Positions 1 to 6,904 of a DNA stretch of 12,179 nt are shown piece by piece (within the stretch, counting starts at the first letter, position 1; the number at the start of each line of letters is the position of its first letter). A program made the translations under genes and the position numbers. The notes beneath the pieces were generated by a model. The model worked only from the letters and a program-made list of their open reading frames with translations, searched no databases and was not told the DNA's origin. This stretch comes from Bacillota bacterium (lineage in GTDB: Bacteria; Bacillota; Dethiobacteria; DTU022; UBA8154): positions 117 to 12,295 of the forward strand of contig DMPF01000147.1 of NCBI GenBank assembly GCA_003456095.1. Direction: 5' to 3'.

Positions 1-930
1 GAAAACCACATGAGCGGCGAGGTCTGCCGCATACTCCGTAAAGGTGACGTAATAGGGAAAGGGAGGCCGCTCACCCCTGCGGAAAGGTATAAATTCCTGA
101 TCGGTAAAGGCATAGCTGATCTGGCGGGCCCGGTCCGCGCGGAAATTAAAGAAAATGACCACGTCCGCAGCACGGATCAACGCCAGGGGTTCTCCCCGTT
201 CGTTTTTTATGAGGGTGGGCAGGACAAACTCGTCCGTCTCTCCCCGCTCGTATGCCCTGGCCAGGGCATCCTGGCTGTCAAGGGCTCCTTCGCCCTCTCC
301 GTATACGTAGGCCCGGTAGGCTTTTTCCGTCCGGGGCCACCGTTTGTCCCGATCCATGGCGTAGTAGCGGCCGGCAATACTGGCTATGGTTCCAATACCG
401 GTTTCCCGGCATTTTGCCTCTAAATCCTGCAGATAGCGGCCCGCACTGCGAGGGAGGGTGTCTCTTCCGTCCAGCAGCGGATGTATGTAGACGCGGGAAA
501 GGCCCTGCTGCCTGGCCATCTCCAAAAGTGCATAGAGATGGCTGTTATGACTATGCACACTACCGTCAGAGAGCAGCCCCATCAGATGCAGGGCACTGTT
601 GCGGCGCCGCGCTTCCGTCATGGCCTGCAGCAGCACCTCGTTTTCAAAAAATCTGCCTGACGCAATGGCCTTGCCGATCCTTACCAAATCCTGATAAATA
701 ACACGCCCTGCTCCCAGGTTAAGGTGGCCCACCTCTGAGTTGCCCATTGTTCCTGCCGGCAGGCCCACGTCCTCTCCACTGGCAACCAGACGGGCGCAGG
801 GATATTTTTCCATTAAAGCGTTGATCGCCGGCGTATTGGCCTGGGCGATGGCATTACCTTTTACCTCTTTCCTTATACCCCAGCCGTCCATAATGATCAG
901 AATCAAAAATTTAACCCCATTATCCGGCAA
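1..930 (-). CDS. gpmI: 2,3-bisphosphoglycerate-independent phosphoglycerate mutase (partial, C-terminus beyond window)
   Basis: Interconverts 3- and 2-phosphoglycerate in the cytosol; two-Mn alkaline-phosphatase-superfamily enzyme. I translated this frame by hand. Visible motifs are IIMDGWG (metal Asp15), GNSEVGH (residues 63-69, the phosphorylated Ser65), SDGSVHSH (121-128), DGRDT (154-158), AMDRDKRW (191-198) and FNFRADRAR (about 261-269), all in family order. The first 310 codons of a protein normally about 510 long are present; the second metal-site half lies off the left edge. The start is probably TTG at 930 (reads MPDNGVKFLIL), because GGGGAGGGG lies just upstream and no ATG or GTG fits the frame there. 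The start is one base beyond the tpiA stop, so the two are tightly coupled. It is the last visible gene of the cggR-gap-pgk-tpiA-gpmI operon; enolase commonly follows in relatives. Family call is very sure, start fairly sure. Confidence 0.96.
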   Translation of the reverse strand, partial: MPDNGVKFLILIIMDGWGIRKEVKGNAIAQANTPAINALMEKYPCARLVASGEDVGLPAGTMGNSEVGHLNLGAGRVIYQDLVRIGKAIASGRFFENEVLLQAMTEARRRNSALHLMGLLSDGSVHSHNSHLYALLEMARQQGLSRVYIHPLLDGRDTLPRSAGRYLQDLEAKCRETGIGTIASIAGRYYAMDRDKRWPRTEKAYRAYVYGEGEGALDSQDALARAYERGETDEFVLPTLIKNERGEPLALIRAADVVIFFNFRADRARQISYAFTDQEFIPFRRGERPPFPYYVTFTEYAADLAAHVVF

Positions 931-931
931 C

Positions 932-1711
932 CTAATCTCCCCTCCCCGCAGCCACAGCCCGGACCATTGCCGCATAGGAAGCGGGTTTGAGACTGCTGTT
1001 GCCCACCAGCGCCCCGTCGATCTCCGGCCTGCCCGTATATGCGGTGATATTTTCCGGGTTGACGCTGCCGCCATAGAGGATACGTACATCCACCGCCCTT
1101 TCTCCCCATTTTTCATGAAGCAAGCTGCGTATAAAGGCGGCAGCGGCGGCGGCATCCCCGGAATGGGCCGGAGTTCCGGTGCCGATTGCCCAAACGGGCT
1201 CATAGGCAACGATCAGCTTGTGCCGCTCCTGCTCCTGCTCCATCGCCGACACGGCCGCCAGCAGCTGCCTTTGGATCACTGCTTCCGTTTTGCCGGTAAG
1301 TCGTTCTTCATCGTTTTCACCGACGCAAAGAATGGGGATAAGGCCAAAGGCAAAAGCGGCGGCCACCTTCCTGGCCACCTGCCCGTCTGTCTCCCCAAAT
1401 TGAATACGCCGCTCCGAATGGCCTGCTATAACAAAGCACACGCCAATTTCGCGCAGCATCAACGGTGAAATCTCCCCGGTGAAGGCTCCTTCCTTCTCCC
1501 AGTGCATGTTTTGCGCTCCCAGGAGCAGGGAAGTCTGCTGCAGCAGGGTTCCAAGAAGGCTGAGGGCAATAAAAGGAGCGCAGATAACCATCTCCACGCT
1601 GCTGCTCCCCATATCTTCCTGGGCAAAACGGCGCACAAACTCCTCCGTTTCGGAGAGAGTCATATTCATCTTCCAATTGGCGATTACCAGAGGCTGTCTC
1701 ATCCCCGCCAT
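932..1711 (-). CDS. tpiA: Triose-phosphate isomerase
   Basis: Interconverts dihydroxyacetone phosphate and glyceraldehyde 3-phosphate as a cytosolic TIM-barrel dimer. 259 aa, slightly above the usual 250. Catalytic residues are in place: NWKMN with Asn12 and Lys14, GHSERR with His98, and AYEPVWAIGTG with Glu171, the phosphate-gripping loop 6. The phosphate loops YGGSV (213-217) and GNSSLK (237-242) are present; many homologues have GGASL at the second, a conservative difference. The start is ATG 1711 with GAGGAG seven bases upstream; an ATG three codons later would also give a sound protein. It follows pgk after a 92-base gap largely filled with palindromic repeats, and it is followed by gpmI after one base. 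Confidence 0.98.
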   Translation of the reverse strand: MAGMRQPLVIANWKMNMTLSETEEFVRRFAQEDMGSSSVEMVICAPFIALSLLGTLLQQTSLLLGAQNMHWEKEGAFTGEISPLMLREIGVCFVIAGHSERRIQFGETDGQVARKVAAAFAFGLIPILCVGENDEERLTGKTEAVIQRQLLAAVSAMEQEQERHKLIVAYEPVWAIGTGTPAHSGDAAAAAAFIRSLLHEKWGERAVDVRILYGGSVNPENITAYTGRPEIDGALVGNSSLKPASYAAMVRAVAAGRGD

Positions 1712-1736
1712 CGGCTCCTCTCATCTACTGCAAATT

Positions 1737-1827
1737 TTGCAGGCTGGAAGCCTGCAACACGGGCTGAAACTTGCGCTTTCACTACGCCGGCTGGAAGCCG
1801 GCGCTACGGGCTGGAAGCCTGCGTTAC
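1737..1827. repeat. Cluster of GGCTGGAAGCC palindromic repeat units between pgk and tpiA
   Basis: Short inverted repeats of the form GGCT-GGA-AGCC occur in series. Unit 1 (1737-1757) has 9-bp perfect arms. A degenerate unit reading CGGGCTGAAACTTGCG lies around 1760-1775. Unit 2 (1785-1803) has 8-bp perfect GC-rich arms. Unit 3 (about 1806-1823) is imperfect. Linkers resemble each other (CACTAC, GCTACG, GCGTTAC). There is no T-run, so it does not look like a terminator. The right end overlaps the 3' end of pgk and encodes its last residues and stop. It resembles the interspersed GC-rich palindromic elements of many bacterial genomes. Confidence 0.8.
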
Positions 1828-3012
1828 ACTCCGTTCCGGCAATGCCGTCAGGCCGGGGAGCTCTTTCCCCTCCCAGAAATTAAGCACAGCTCCGCCTCCG
1901 GTGGAGATATGGGTAACCTGCCCGCTTAAATCCAGTTTTTCCATTGCCGCTACAATATCCCCTCCTCCGATAATCGATTCCGCGGCGGTCGCGGCCACAG
2001 CACGTGCCACCATCTCCGTGCCCCAGTGGAAGGGAGGAAACTCATAGGCACCAAGAGGTCCGTTCCAGAGAATCATCTTCGCCTTGGCAATGACCTCCCG
2101 GAAGTTTTTTACCGTCTGTGGGCCGATATCCACCGCACTCCAGCCCGGGGGAATCTTATCCACCCCTTTAACCTGGTGCGGGCTGTGCCGGCGTAGTTCT
2201 TCCACCACATAAACATCCACGGGCAGCAGCAGCTGTGCCGGGCTGCGGTCCGCTTCCTCCAGAATATGCCGGGCTAGCTCCAACTTGTCGTCTTCACACA
2301 GGGAACTGCCCATGGAAAACCCCCTGGCTTTTAAAAAAGTGTTTGCCATGGCGCCGCCAAGTAGAACAGAACACTCAAAGGGAAGAAAATGGCGGATCAC
2401 ACCAATTTTATCAGCGACCTTTTTTCCCCCCATGATCACGACCAGCGGAAAGAGGGGATTATCCCGGCTTTTACTCAGGTAGCGGATCTCCTTGTGCATA
2501 AGCAGGCCGGCCACAGCGGGCAGGTAGGCAGCAATGCCGCTGGTGGAGGCGTGGGCCCGGTGCGCCGCGCCGAAAGCATCGTTCACATAAAGCTCGGCCA
2601 ATTCGGCCAGCGCGGCAGCAAAGGCAGGATCATTTTTCTCCTCACGGGGATCAAAGCGTACATTTTCCAGCATAAGCACGGCACCGGGCGAAAGGTTGCG
2701 TAGCGCTGCCTGTACCTCCGGGCCGGTGATATAGTCGCATTTTTCCACCTTCCGTCCAAGGAGTTGGGCCAAGCGGCGTGCTACGGGATCCATGCGCATT
2801 TTTTCCACAACCTTGCCCTTGGGGCGCCCCAAATGGGAAACCAGCATTACCCGGGCTTCCTTCGCCAGCAGATAATCCAGTGTAGGAAGAGAAGCGCGAA
2901 TTTTGCTGTCGTCCAGTACTCTGCCATCCTCATCCAGGGGAACATTGAAATCAACGCGCAGCAGCACTTTTTTCCCCTGCACAGGGACATCTTTAACAGT
3001 CAGTTTATCCAA
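1804..3012 (-). CDS. pgk: Phosphoglycerate kinase
   Basis: Transfers phosphate from 1,3-bisphosphoglycerate to ADP; cytosolic two-domain kinase. 402 aa from the chosen start (family usually about 395). The N-domain shows VDFNVPL (Asp21, Asn23), KIRASLPT (Arg39), SHLGRPKG (His60, Arg63) and VNDAFGAAHRAHAST. The C-domain shows the WNGPLG loop, GGGD from residue 349 and STGGG. The start is taken as TTG 3012 (MDKLTVKDV) with AGGGGTGG seven bases upstream; TTG 3048 would add 12 residues with no family match and no ribosome site. Odd points: GGGD is followed by Ile-Val where most enzymes have Ser/Thr-Ala; GGKKVADKI replaces the common GGAKVSDKI; and the final residues, about VTQASSP, plus the TAG stop come from the adjacent palindromic repeat. 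It lies 42 bases after gap. Confidence 0.97.
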   Translation of the reverse strand: MDKLTVKDVPVQGKKVLLRVDFNVPLDEDGRVLDDSKIRASLPTLDYLLAKEARVMLVSHLGRPKGKVVEKMRMDPVARRLAQLLGRKVEKCDYITGPEVQAALRNLSPGAVLMLENVRFDPREEKNDPAFAAALAELAELYVNDAFGAAHRAHASTSGIAAYLPAVAGLLMHKEIRYLSKSRDNPLFPLVVIMGGKKVADKIGVIRHFLPFECSVLLGGAMANTFLKARGFSMGSSLCEDDKLELARHILEEADRSPAQLLLPVDVYVVEELRRHSPHQVKGVDKIPPGWSAVDIGPQTVKNFREVIAKAKMILWNGPLGAYEFPPFHWGTEMVARAVAATAAESIIGGGDIVAAMEKLDLSGQVTHISTGGGAVLNFWEGKELPGLTALPERSVTQASSP

Positions 3013-3054
3013 TGTAAATCCACCCCTGATCGCCAATAGTTCAAACAAGTATTT

Positions 3055-4062
3055 TTATAAACCTTTTTCCCCAATCCAAGCTGCCAGATCCAGAACACGC
3101 ATGGCATAACCCCACTCATTGTCGTACCATGCCAGCACTTTAACCATTCGCCCATCCACTACCATGGTGGAGAGGGCATCGACCACTGCGGAGGCTGAAT
3201 TTTGCGTATAGTCAACGGAAACCAGCGGCTCAAAGGAGAGCCCCAGCAAGCCGCGGAGACTGCCGGCGGCGGCTTCACTGAAGGCAGCGTTTACCGCCTC
3301 GGCTGAGACATCGCGCTCCAGTTCAACCACCAGATCAACGAGCGATACGGCAGCGGTAGGCACACGCACGGAGATGCCGTTAATCTTCCCCTGCAGTTCC
3401 GGCAGGACAAGGGCCACACTGCAGGCCGCCCCGGTGGTAGTGGGAATCATGGAAACGCCGGCAGCACGGGCACGCCGTAGATCGCTGTGGGTAATATCAA
3501 GCAGCCGCTGGTCATTGGTATAGGAATGGACAGTGGTCATTAAACCGCGCCTGATGCCAAACTGCTGTTGCAGAACCTTACAGACAATAGCAAGACAATT
3601 GGTGGTGCAGGAGGCGTTAGAAACTACATGGTGCTGACCGGGATCGTAATCCCCTTCATTGACCCCCATCACCACGGTAAGCTCCACTTCTTTACCCGGG
3701 GCGGTAATAATAACTTTTTTGGCTCCCCCGTCCAGGTGTTTCGCCGCCTCTGCCCGCCGGTTAAAAACGCCCGTGGCCTCCAGCACCACGGCAGCATCTG
3801 CCTCCCCCCAAGGCAAAAGGGAAGGATCCCGCTGCGCCAAAATCCTGATCTCCTGACCATTGACATGAAGAGCCTGCCCCTGTGCCTCCACCTGTGCATC
3901 CAGAATGCCGTAAACCGAATCATATTTGAGCAGATGGGCCAGATGCTTTGGATCTCGGATGCTGTTGACCGCCACCACCTCCACACCGGGATGGGTTAAC
4001 GAGGCCCGCAGGCAGGCCTTGGCCACACGGCCAAAACCGTTGATCCCTACCTTTACCGCCAT
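3055..4062 (-). CDS. gap: Glyceraldehyde-3-phosphate dehydrogenase, phosphorylating (GapB-like features)
   Basis: Oxidises glyceraldehyde 3-phosphate to 1,3-bisphosphoglycerate, or the reverse. 335 aa, normal length. The Rossmann domain starts INGFGR. The catalytic pair is Cys152 in SNASCTTNC and His179 in TTVHSYTND; the C-terminal WYDNEWGY is intact. Start is ATG 4062 with AAGGAGG eight bases upstream. Odd points: the third Gly of the GxGxxG turn is Ala14; the position of the NAD-selecting Asp32 is Ser34 (AVNSIRD); and TGAAK is TGAAC (Cys214). Loss of Asp32 is a known feature of NADP-accepting enzymes such as Bacillus GapB, which this sequence also resembles elsewhere by eye (RDPxxLPW, LRRARA, SLVDLVV). 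It is nevertheless the gap of the cggR operon, so a glycolytic role with altered cofactor use is my inference. Confidence 0.96.
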   Translation of the reverse strand: MAVKVGINGFGRVAKACLRASLTHPGVEVVAVNSIRDPKHLAHLLKYDSVYGILDAQVEAQGQALHVNGQEIRILAQRDPSLLPWGEADAAVVLEATGVFNRRAEAAKHLDGGAKKVIITAPGKEVELTVVMGVNEGDYDPGQHHVVSNASCTTNCLAIVCKVLQQQFGIRRGLMTTVHSYTNDQRLLDITHSDLRRARAAGVSMIPTTTGAACSVALVLPELQGKINGISVRVPTAAVSLVDLVVELERDVSAEAVNAAFSEAAAGSLRGLLGLSFEPLVSVDYTQNSASAVVDALSTMVVDGRMVKVLAWYDNEWGYAMRVLDLAAWIGEKGL

Positions 4063-4116
4063 AATATCTGCCTCCTTAATATGATCTTCAATTCACTTTT
4101 TTATCACTAGAGCTTA

Positions 4117-4132
4117 AACGGTCAAGACCGTT
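4117..4132 (-). promoter_or_regulatory. Intercistronic hairpin between cggR and gap
   Basis: A perfect inverted repeat, AACGGTC-TT-GACCGTT on the minus strand, begins eight bases after the cggR stop and ends about 55 bases before the gap start. There is no T-run, so it is unlikely to terminate. In Bacillus subtilis the cggR-gapA message is cleaved near the end of cggR, giving gap more transcript than its repressor. This hairpin sits where a 5'-protecting structure would be expected. The role is inferred by analogy. Confidence 0.45.
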
Positions 4133-4140
4133 CCCTCCTG

Positions 4141-5202
4141 TCATGGGTAGATCTCCCCGGGAACGTCAATACCGCCAATCTCCATAATGCTGTGAGCCGC
4201 GCCCTCATCAAGCACCAGATGATCGCGGGGATGGTTTCCCACCACTGCAATGATCGCTTTTGCTTTCTTCCGTCCGCCAGCCACCACAATGACATTCTCC
4301 ACACGATTACTCATATCCTCCAGGTAAAGACCGAGGCTGGGAATATAATCCACAATCTCCCCCTGCAAATCATAGAAAAAACCGAATACTTCTCCCACCG
4401 CCCCCCTGGCCTCCAACTTCCTGATCTCTTCCTCATCCGCCCCGCGGCGCCTGGCCATATCCCCGGCAGTACCGATACCGTGCAGCAGGACGCTGGCGGA
4501 GTTGATCAGCTTCAGAACCTCGGAGATCTTTTCTTCGTGCAGCAGCATCTCCAGCGCTTCCTGGCTGAGAGAGTCGGGAAGATGCAGCAGGCGGTAAGCC
4601 GCTTTTAATTTCCGTGCCACCCGGGCGGCAATATTGTTGGCCTGGTAATCCACCTCTTCGCCAAGTCCGCCGCGAACGGGGACCACGGTTATGCCGGGCG
4701 GCGCCGGCAGATCCGGAAGCATGTCGGCCACAGCGGCACAGGACATCCCTCCGGAAACGGCAAGCACAACCCCCGGTTTCAGGCATTCCCGCAGGATTTT
4801 TGCCGCCGCCCGTCCCATTTCCAGCAGCACTACTTCATCCTTTTCCAAGTCTCCCGGAACGATGCTGACCCGCTTTACCTGTAAGAGCTTGAGCAGCTCC
4901 CTTTCCATAATATTGATACCCAGGAGCAACTTCAAAGAGGGAGTAATTGCCGTCACCAGCGCTTCACCTGCCGGCGTCAGGCCAATACCCCGCTGTCCAA
5001 CGCAAATAAGCCCCTGTTCCCGCAGAATATCCAGTTCCCTGCGCAATACCTTTTCCCCGATCCGGAAATAGGCAGCCAGGCTGCGCCGGCCCGCCGGCGA
5101 GGCAAAGCTGATCCGCCGCAGCAGCCGGTAGCGGTCAAGGAGCAACTCCGGCAGTTCTGGAACGATCAGGCGCAGGTATTCCTCTCCAGGTATTTGTCCC
5201 AT
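4141..5202 (-). CDS. cggR: Central glycolytic genes regulator (SorC/DeoR-type repressor)
   Basis: Repressor of the gap operon whose sugar-phosphate effector is fructose-1,6-bisphosphate in Bacillus. 353 aa from ATG 5202. An N-terminal winged helix-turn-helix lies at about residues 25-80 (GRRSLAAYFRIGEKVLRRELDIL, wing GIGLTPAG). The SorC-type effector domain follows, with AVSGGMSCAAVA (148-159), HGIG (241-244), and DEGAA near the C-terminus (332-336). The start at 5202 has AAGGAG about 11 bases upstream. The in-frame ATG 5223 would add seven residues but has no ribosome site and lies at the predicted transcription start, just after a TATAAT box. It is the first gene of the glycolytic run, 78 bases before gap, with a candidate operator directly upstream, which fits autoregulation. 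Confidence 0.94.
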   Translation of the reverse strand: MGQIPGEEYLRLIVPELPELLLDRYRLLRRISFASPAGRRSLAAYFRIGEKVLRRELDILREQGLICVGQRGIGLTPAGEALVTAITPSLKLLLGINIMERELLKLLQVKRVSIVPGDLEKDEVVLLEMGRAAAKILRECLKPGVVLAVSGGMSCAAVADMLPDLPAPPGITVVPVRGGLGEEVDYQANNIAARVARKLKAAYRLLHLPDSLSQEALEMLLHEEKISEVLKLINSASVLLHGIGTAGDMARRRGADEEEIRKLEARGAVGEVFGFFYDLQGEIVDYIPSLGLYLEDMSNRVENVIVVAGGRKKAKAIIAVVGNHPRDHLVLDEGAAHSIMEIGGIDVPGEIYP

Positions 5203-5227
5203 AATTTGCCTAACTCCTTCCATCGTT

Positions 5228-5233
5228 ATTATA
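5228..5233 (-). promoter_or_regulatory. -10 box of the predicted cggR operon promoter
   Basis: A perfect TATAAT on the minus strand lies between the long palindrome and cggR. It predicts a transcript start near 5221 and a leader of about 19 bases before ATG 5202. No good -35 hexamer is seen at 17 bases (it would be TTTTTT inside the palindrome); TTGACC occurs but at only 12 bases. Confidence 0.5.
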
Positions 5234-5240
5234 CTATGAA

Positions 5241-5286
5241 AAATGGGTCAAAAAAAGCCCCTGGTGGGACTTTTTTTGACCCATTT
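5241..5286 (-). promoter_or_regulatory. Long palindrome upstream of cggR: candidate CggR operator (or terminator of rpoN)
   Basis: The 46-bp inverted repeat has perfect 17-bp arms (AAATGGGTC-A7-G and its complement). It also divides into two 19-bp units, 5244-5262 and 5265-5283, each of the form TGGG(T/A)C-N7-G(A/T/C)CC(C)(A/T), with centres 21 bp apart. The Bacillus subtilis CggR operator is two GGGAC-N6-TGTC units 20 bp apart, so the pattern and spacing agree well. It covers the -35 region of the predicted promoter, a position suited to repression. The alternative is an rpoN terminator: the minus-strand RNA would form GUCCC-ACCA-GGGGC followed by U7. Both roles are possible together. Confidence 0.6.
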
Positions 5287-5304
5287 AGCTTTTTAGGCGT
5301 TACC

Positions 5305-5325
5305 ATTCAGGCATTCAGAATTCAG
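5305..5325. repeat. Three spaced ATTCAG repeats
   Basis: ATTCAG occurs at 5305, 5313 and 5320 (periods 8 and 7), in the gap between the rpoN stop and the long palindrome. It is short and AT-rich; no function is assigned. Confidence 0.4.
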
Positions 5326-5345
5326 GAGTTTGCAGAAAGCTATTT

Positions 5346-6797
5346 TCAGGATAGGGAACGGCGCCTGAATGAAGCTGGAATCTCCAGTTCTTCCCGGTAT
5401 TTTGTCACCGTGCGCCGGGAGATTTTAATCCCCTGACGACACAACCTCTCCATAAGTTGGCGATCACTCAGTGGTCCGGCCGAATCCTCGTTTTCAATAA
5501 GCTCACGCAGCGCCTGCTTGATACTGGCGCTGGCGTATAAAGCGCCCCCATCCCCATCCACACTGCCGGGAAAGAAAAATTTCATGGGGAAAAGGCCGCG
5601 CGGCGTCTGCATGTACTTATTTGTCGCAGCCCGGCTGACCGTCGATTCGTGGACGCCGATGGCGACGGCAACGGCCTTGAGGGTAAGGGGTTTTAGATGA
5701 TGCAGACCCTTTGCTAAAAATGGTTCCTGCACCCGTACAATCTCCATAGCAACCTGGTAAATTACCTTTTTGCGATGCTCCACACTTTTAATAAACCAGC
5801 GGGCACCCTCCAGATTTTTTTTGATAAAGCCGCGTACGTCCGCGTCGCCGCTCTGGCGCAGCATACTGCGGTAGAAAGAATTGACCACCAGCCGGGGAAG
5901 ATGGCCGCTGCTTGCAACCACATACTGCCCATCAATTTTCTCCACGACAACATCGGGCGTGATAAAGCCCACCTCCGTACCGTCTCCAAAACAGGCCCCC
6001 GGCTTGGGATTGAGACGGCGGATAAAGGCCCGGGCATACTGCAATTCTTCAAGGGAGATACCCAGTTTGTGGGCAATGCGGCGGTATTTCCCCGCAGCCA
6101 GTTCGGGCAGGTAACGGGCAATTATCTTTTCCGCATGGGGAGGGGGAGCGGCAGCGCCATAGCGAAGCTGGAGCATCAGGCACTCCTGCAGCGTGCAGGC
6201 CCCCACCCCGGGAGGATCAAAAGATTGGATCAGGTTAAGCAGCTCCCATATCTCCTGCGGTGAAATTCCCAGATGGCGGGCATGCTCATCCGGGTCTCCC
6301 TGGAGGTAGCCGTTGGCATCAAGATTGCCAATAAGATACTCGCCGATAAGCTGCCTGGATTCGCTGGCTGACGAAATTTTCAGCTGCAAGGAGAGGTGGT
6401 CGTAAAGGGTCTTCTCCCGGGATAAGCAGTTCTCCAAAAAACTGGTTTTCCGCTCATAGCGAGGCTCCATAGGAAGATAAGCAAACGCAAATTCCGCATC
6501 GTCCGGATAATTGACGGCGCCAATATCATAAATGCTCACAATACCCGCCTCTGTTTCCGTTTCCGTTTCCGGGTAATGATCAGCCGCGACCCGCTCTTCC
6601 TTTCCTGTGTCCGGCAAAGCAGGCGCATCCCCGTTAGCTTCCGCAATCTCCAGCAAGGGGTTGGCAGTCAGTTCTTCCTGAATGCAATCCAGCAGTTCAT
6701 ACACAGAAAGCTGCAGCAGAGCAATGGACTGGCGCAGTTCCTGAGTTATGATCATGCGGGGAGATTGGGTCAGCTTCAACTCAAAATTCATCGTCAT
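5346..6797 (-). CDS. rpoN: RNA polymerase sigma-54 factor
   Basis: Sigma-54 recognises -24/-12 promoters and needs AAA+ activators to melt DNA. 483 aa, normal length. Region I (about 1-50) has the Gln- and Leu-rich LLQLSVYELLDCIQEEL and NPLLE. An acidic linker with a TETETE stretch (about 78-83) is region II. The core-binding region has DANGYLQGD and FDPPGVGA. The DNA-binding helix-turn-helix is at about 371-395 (HESTVSRAATNKYMQTPRG). The RpoN box at 460-469 reads SRRTVTKYRE against consensus ARRTVAKYRE; both changes are mild and the Arg-Arg-Thr-Val core is intact. Start is ATG 6797 with AGGAG about eight bases upstream; a second ATG lies two codons later. The 107-base gap to whiA has AT-rich stretches (ACTATA on plus at 6841, TATAGT on minus) that might hold a weak promoter. 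It is immediately upstream of cggR, an order also known in Peptococcaceae-like Clostridia. Confidence 0.97.
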   Translation of the reverse strand: MTMNFELKLTQSPRMIITQELRQSIALLQLSVYELLDCIQEELTANPLLEIAEANGDAPALPDTGKEERVAADHYPETETETEAGIVSIYDIGAVNYPDDAEFAFAYLPMEPRYERKTSFLENCLSREKTLYDHLSLQLKISSASESRQLIGEYLIGNLDANGYLQGDPDEHARHLGISPQEIWELLNLIQSFDPPGVGACTLQECLMLQLRYGAAAPPPHAEKIIARYLPELAAGKYRRIAHKLGISLEELQYARAFIRRLNPKPGACFGDGTEVGFITPDVVVEKIDGQYVVASSGHLPRLVVNSFYRSMLRQSGDADVRGFIKKNLEGARWFIKSVEHRKKVIYQVAMEIVRVQEPFLAKGLHHLKPLTLKAVAVAIGVHESTVSRAATNKYMQTPRGLFPMKFFFPGSVDGDGGALYASASIKQALRELIENEDSAGPLSDRQLMERLCRQGIKISRRTVTKYREELEIPASFRRRSLS

Positions 6798-6904
6798 GGC
6801 CCCGTCTCCTGACTGTCCGGAAGATTATTCAAAACCGCATACTATAAATATTCAACGCTTTTCTTAAAATACCTGCAGGCTCCGATTTATCCTTACACCA
6901 CGGC

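Noticed and set aside
740..1468. Long plus-strand open frame opposite gpmI/tpiA
   Set aside because: It lies antisense to two confidently identified enzymes, crosses their junction, and its translation has no recognisable domain; it is a product of GC-rich codon use.
1737..1827. Repeat cluster considered as a CRISPR array
   Set aside because: The units are short and palindromic, with irregular 20-27 base spacing and no unique spacers of normal length; no cas gene is present.
1502..2047. Plus-strand open frame across the pgk-tpiA repeat region
   Set aside because: It overlaps the ends of two real genes and repeat DNA, has no ribosome site and a low-complexity composition.
6838..6870. Possible promoter in the whiA-rpoN gap (TATAGT, TTGAAT elements on the minus strand)
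   Set aside because: No pair of hexamers has both acceptable sequence and 16-18 base spacing; AT-rich composition alone explains them.
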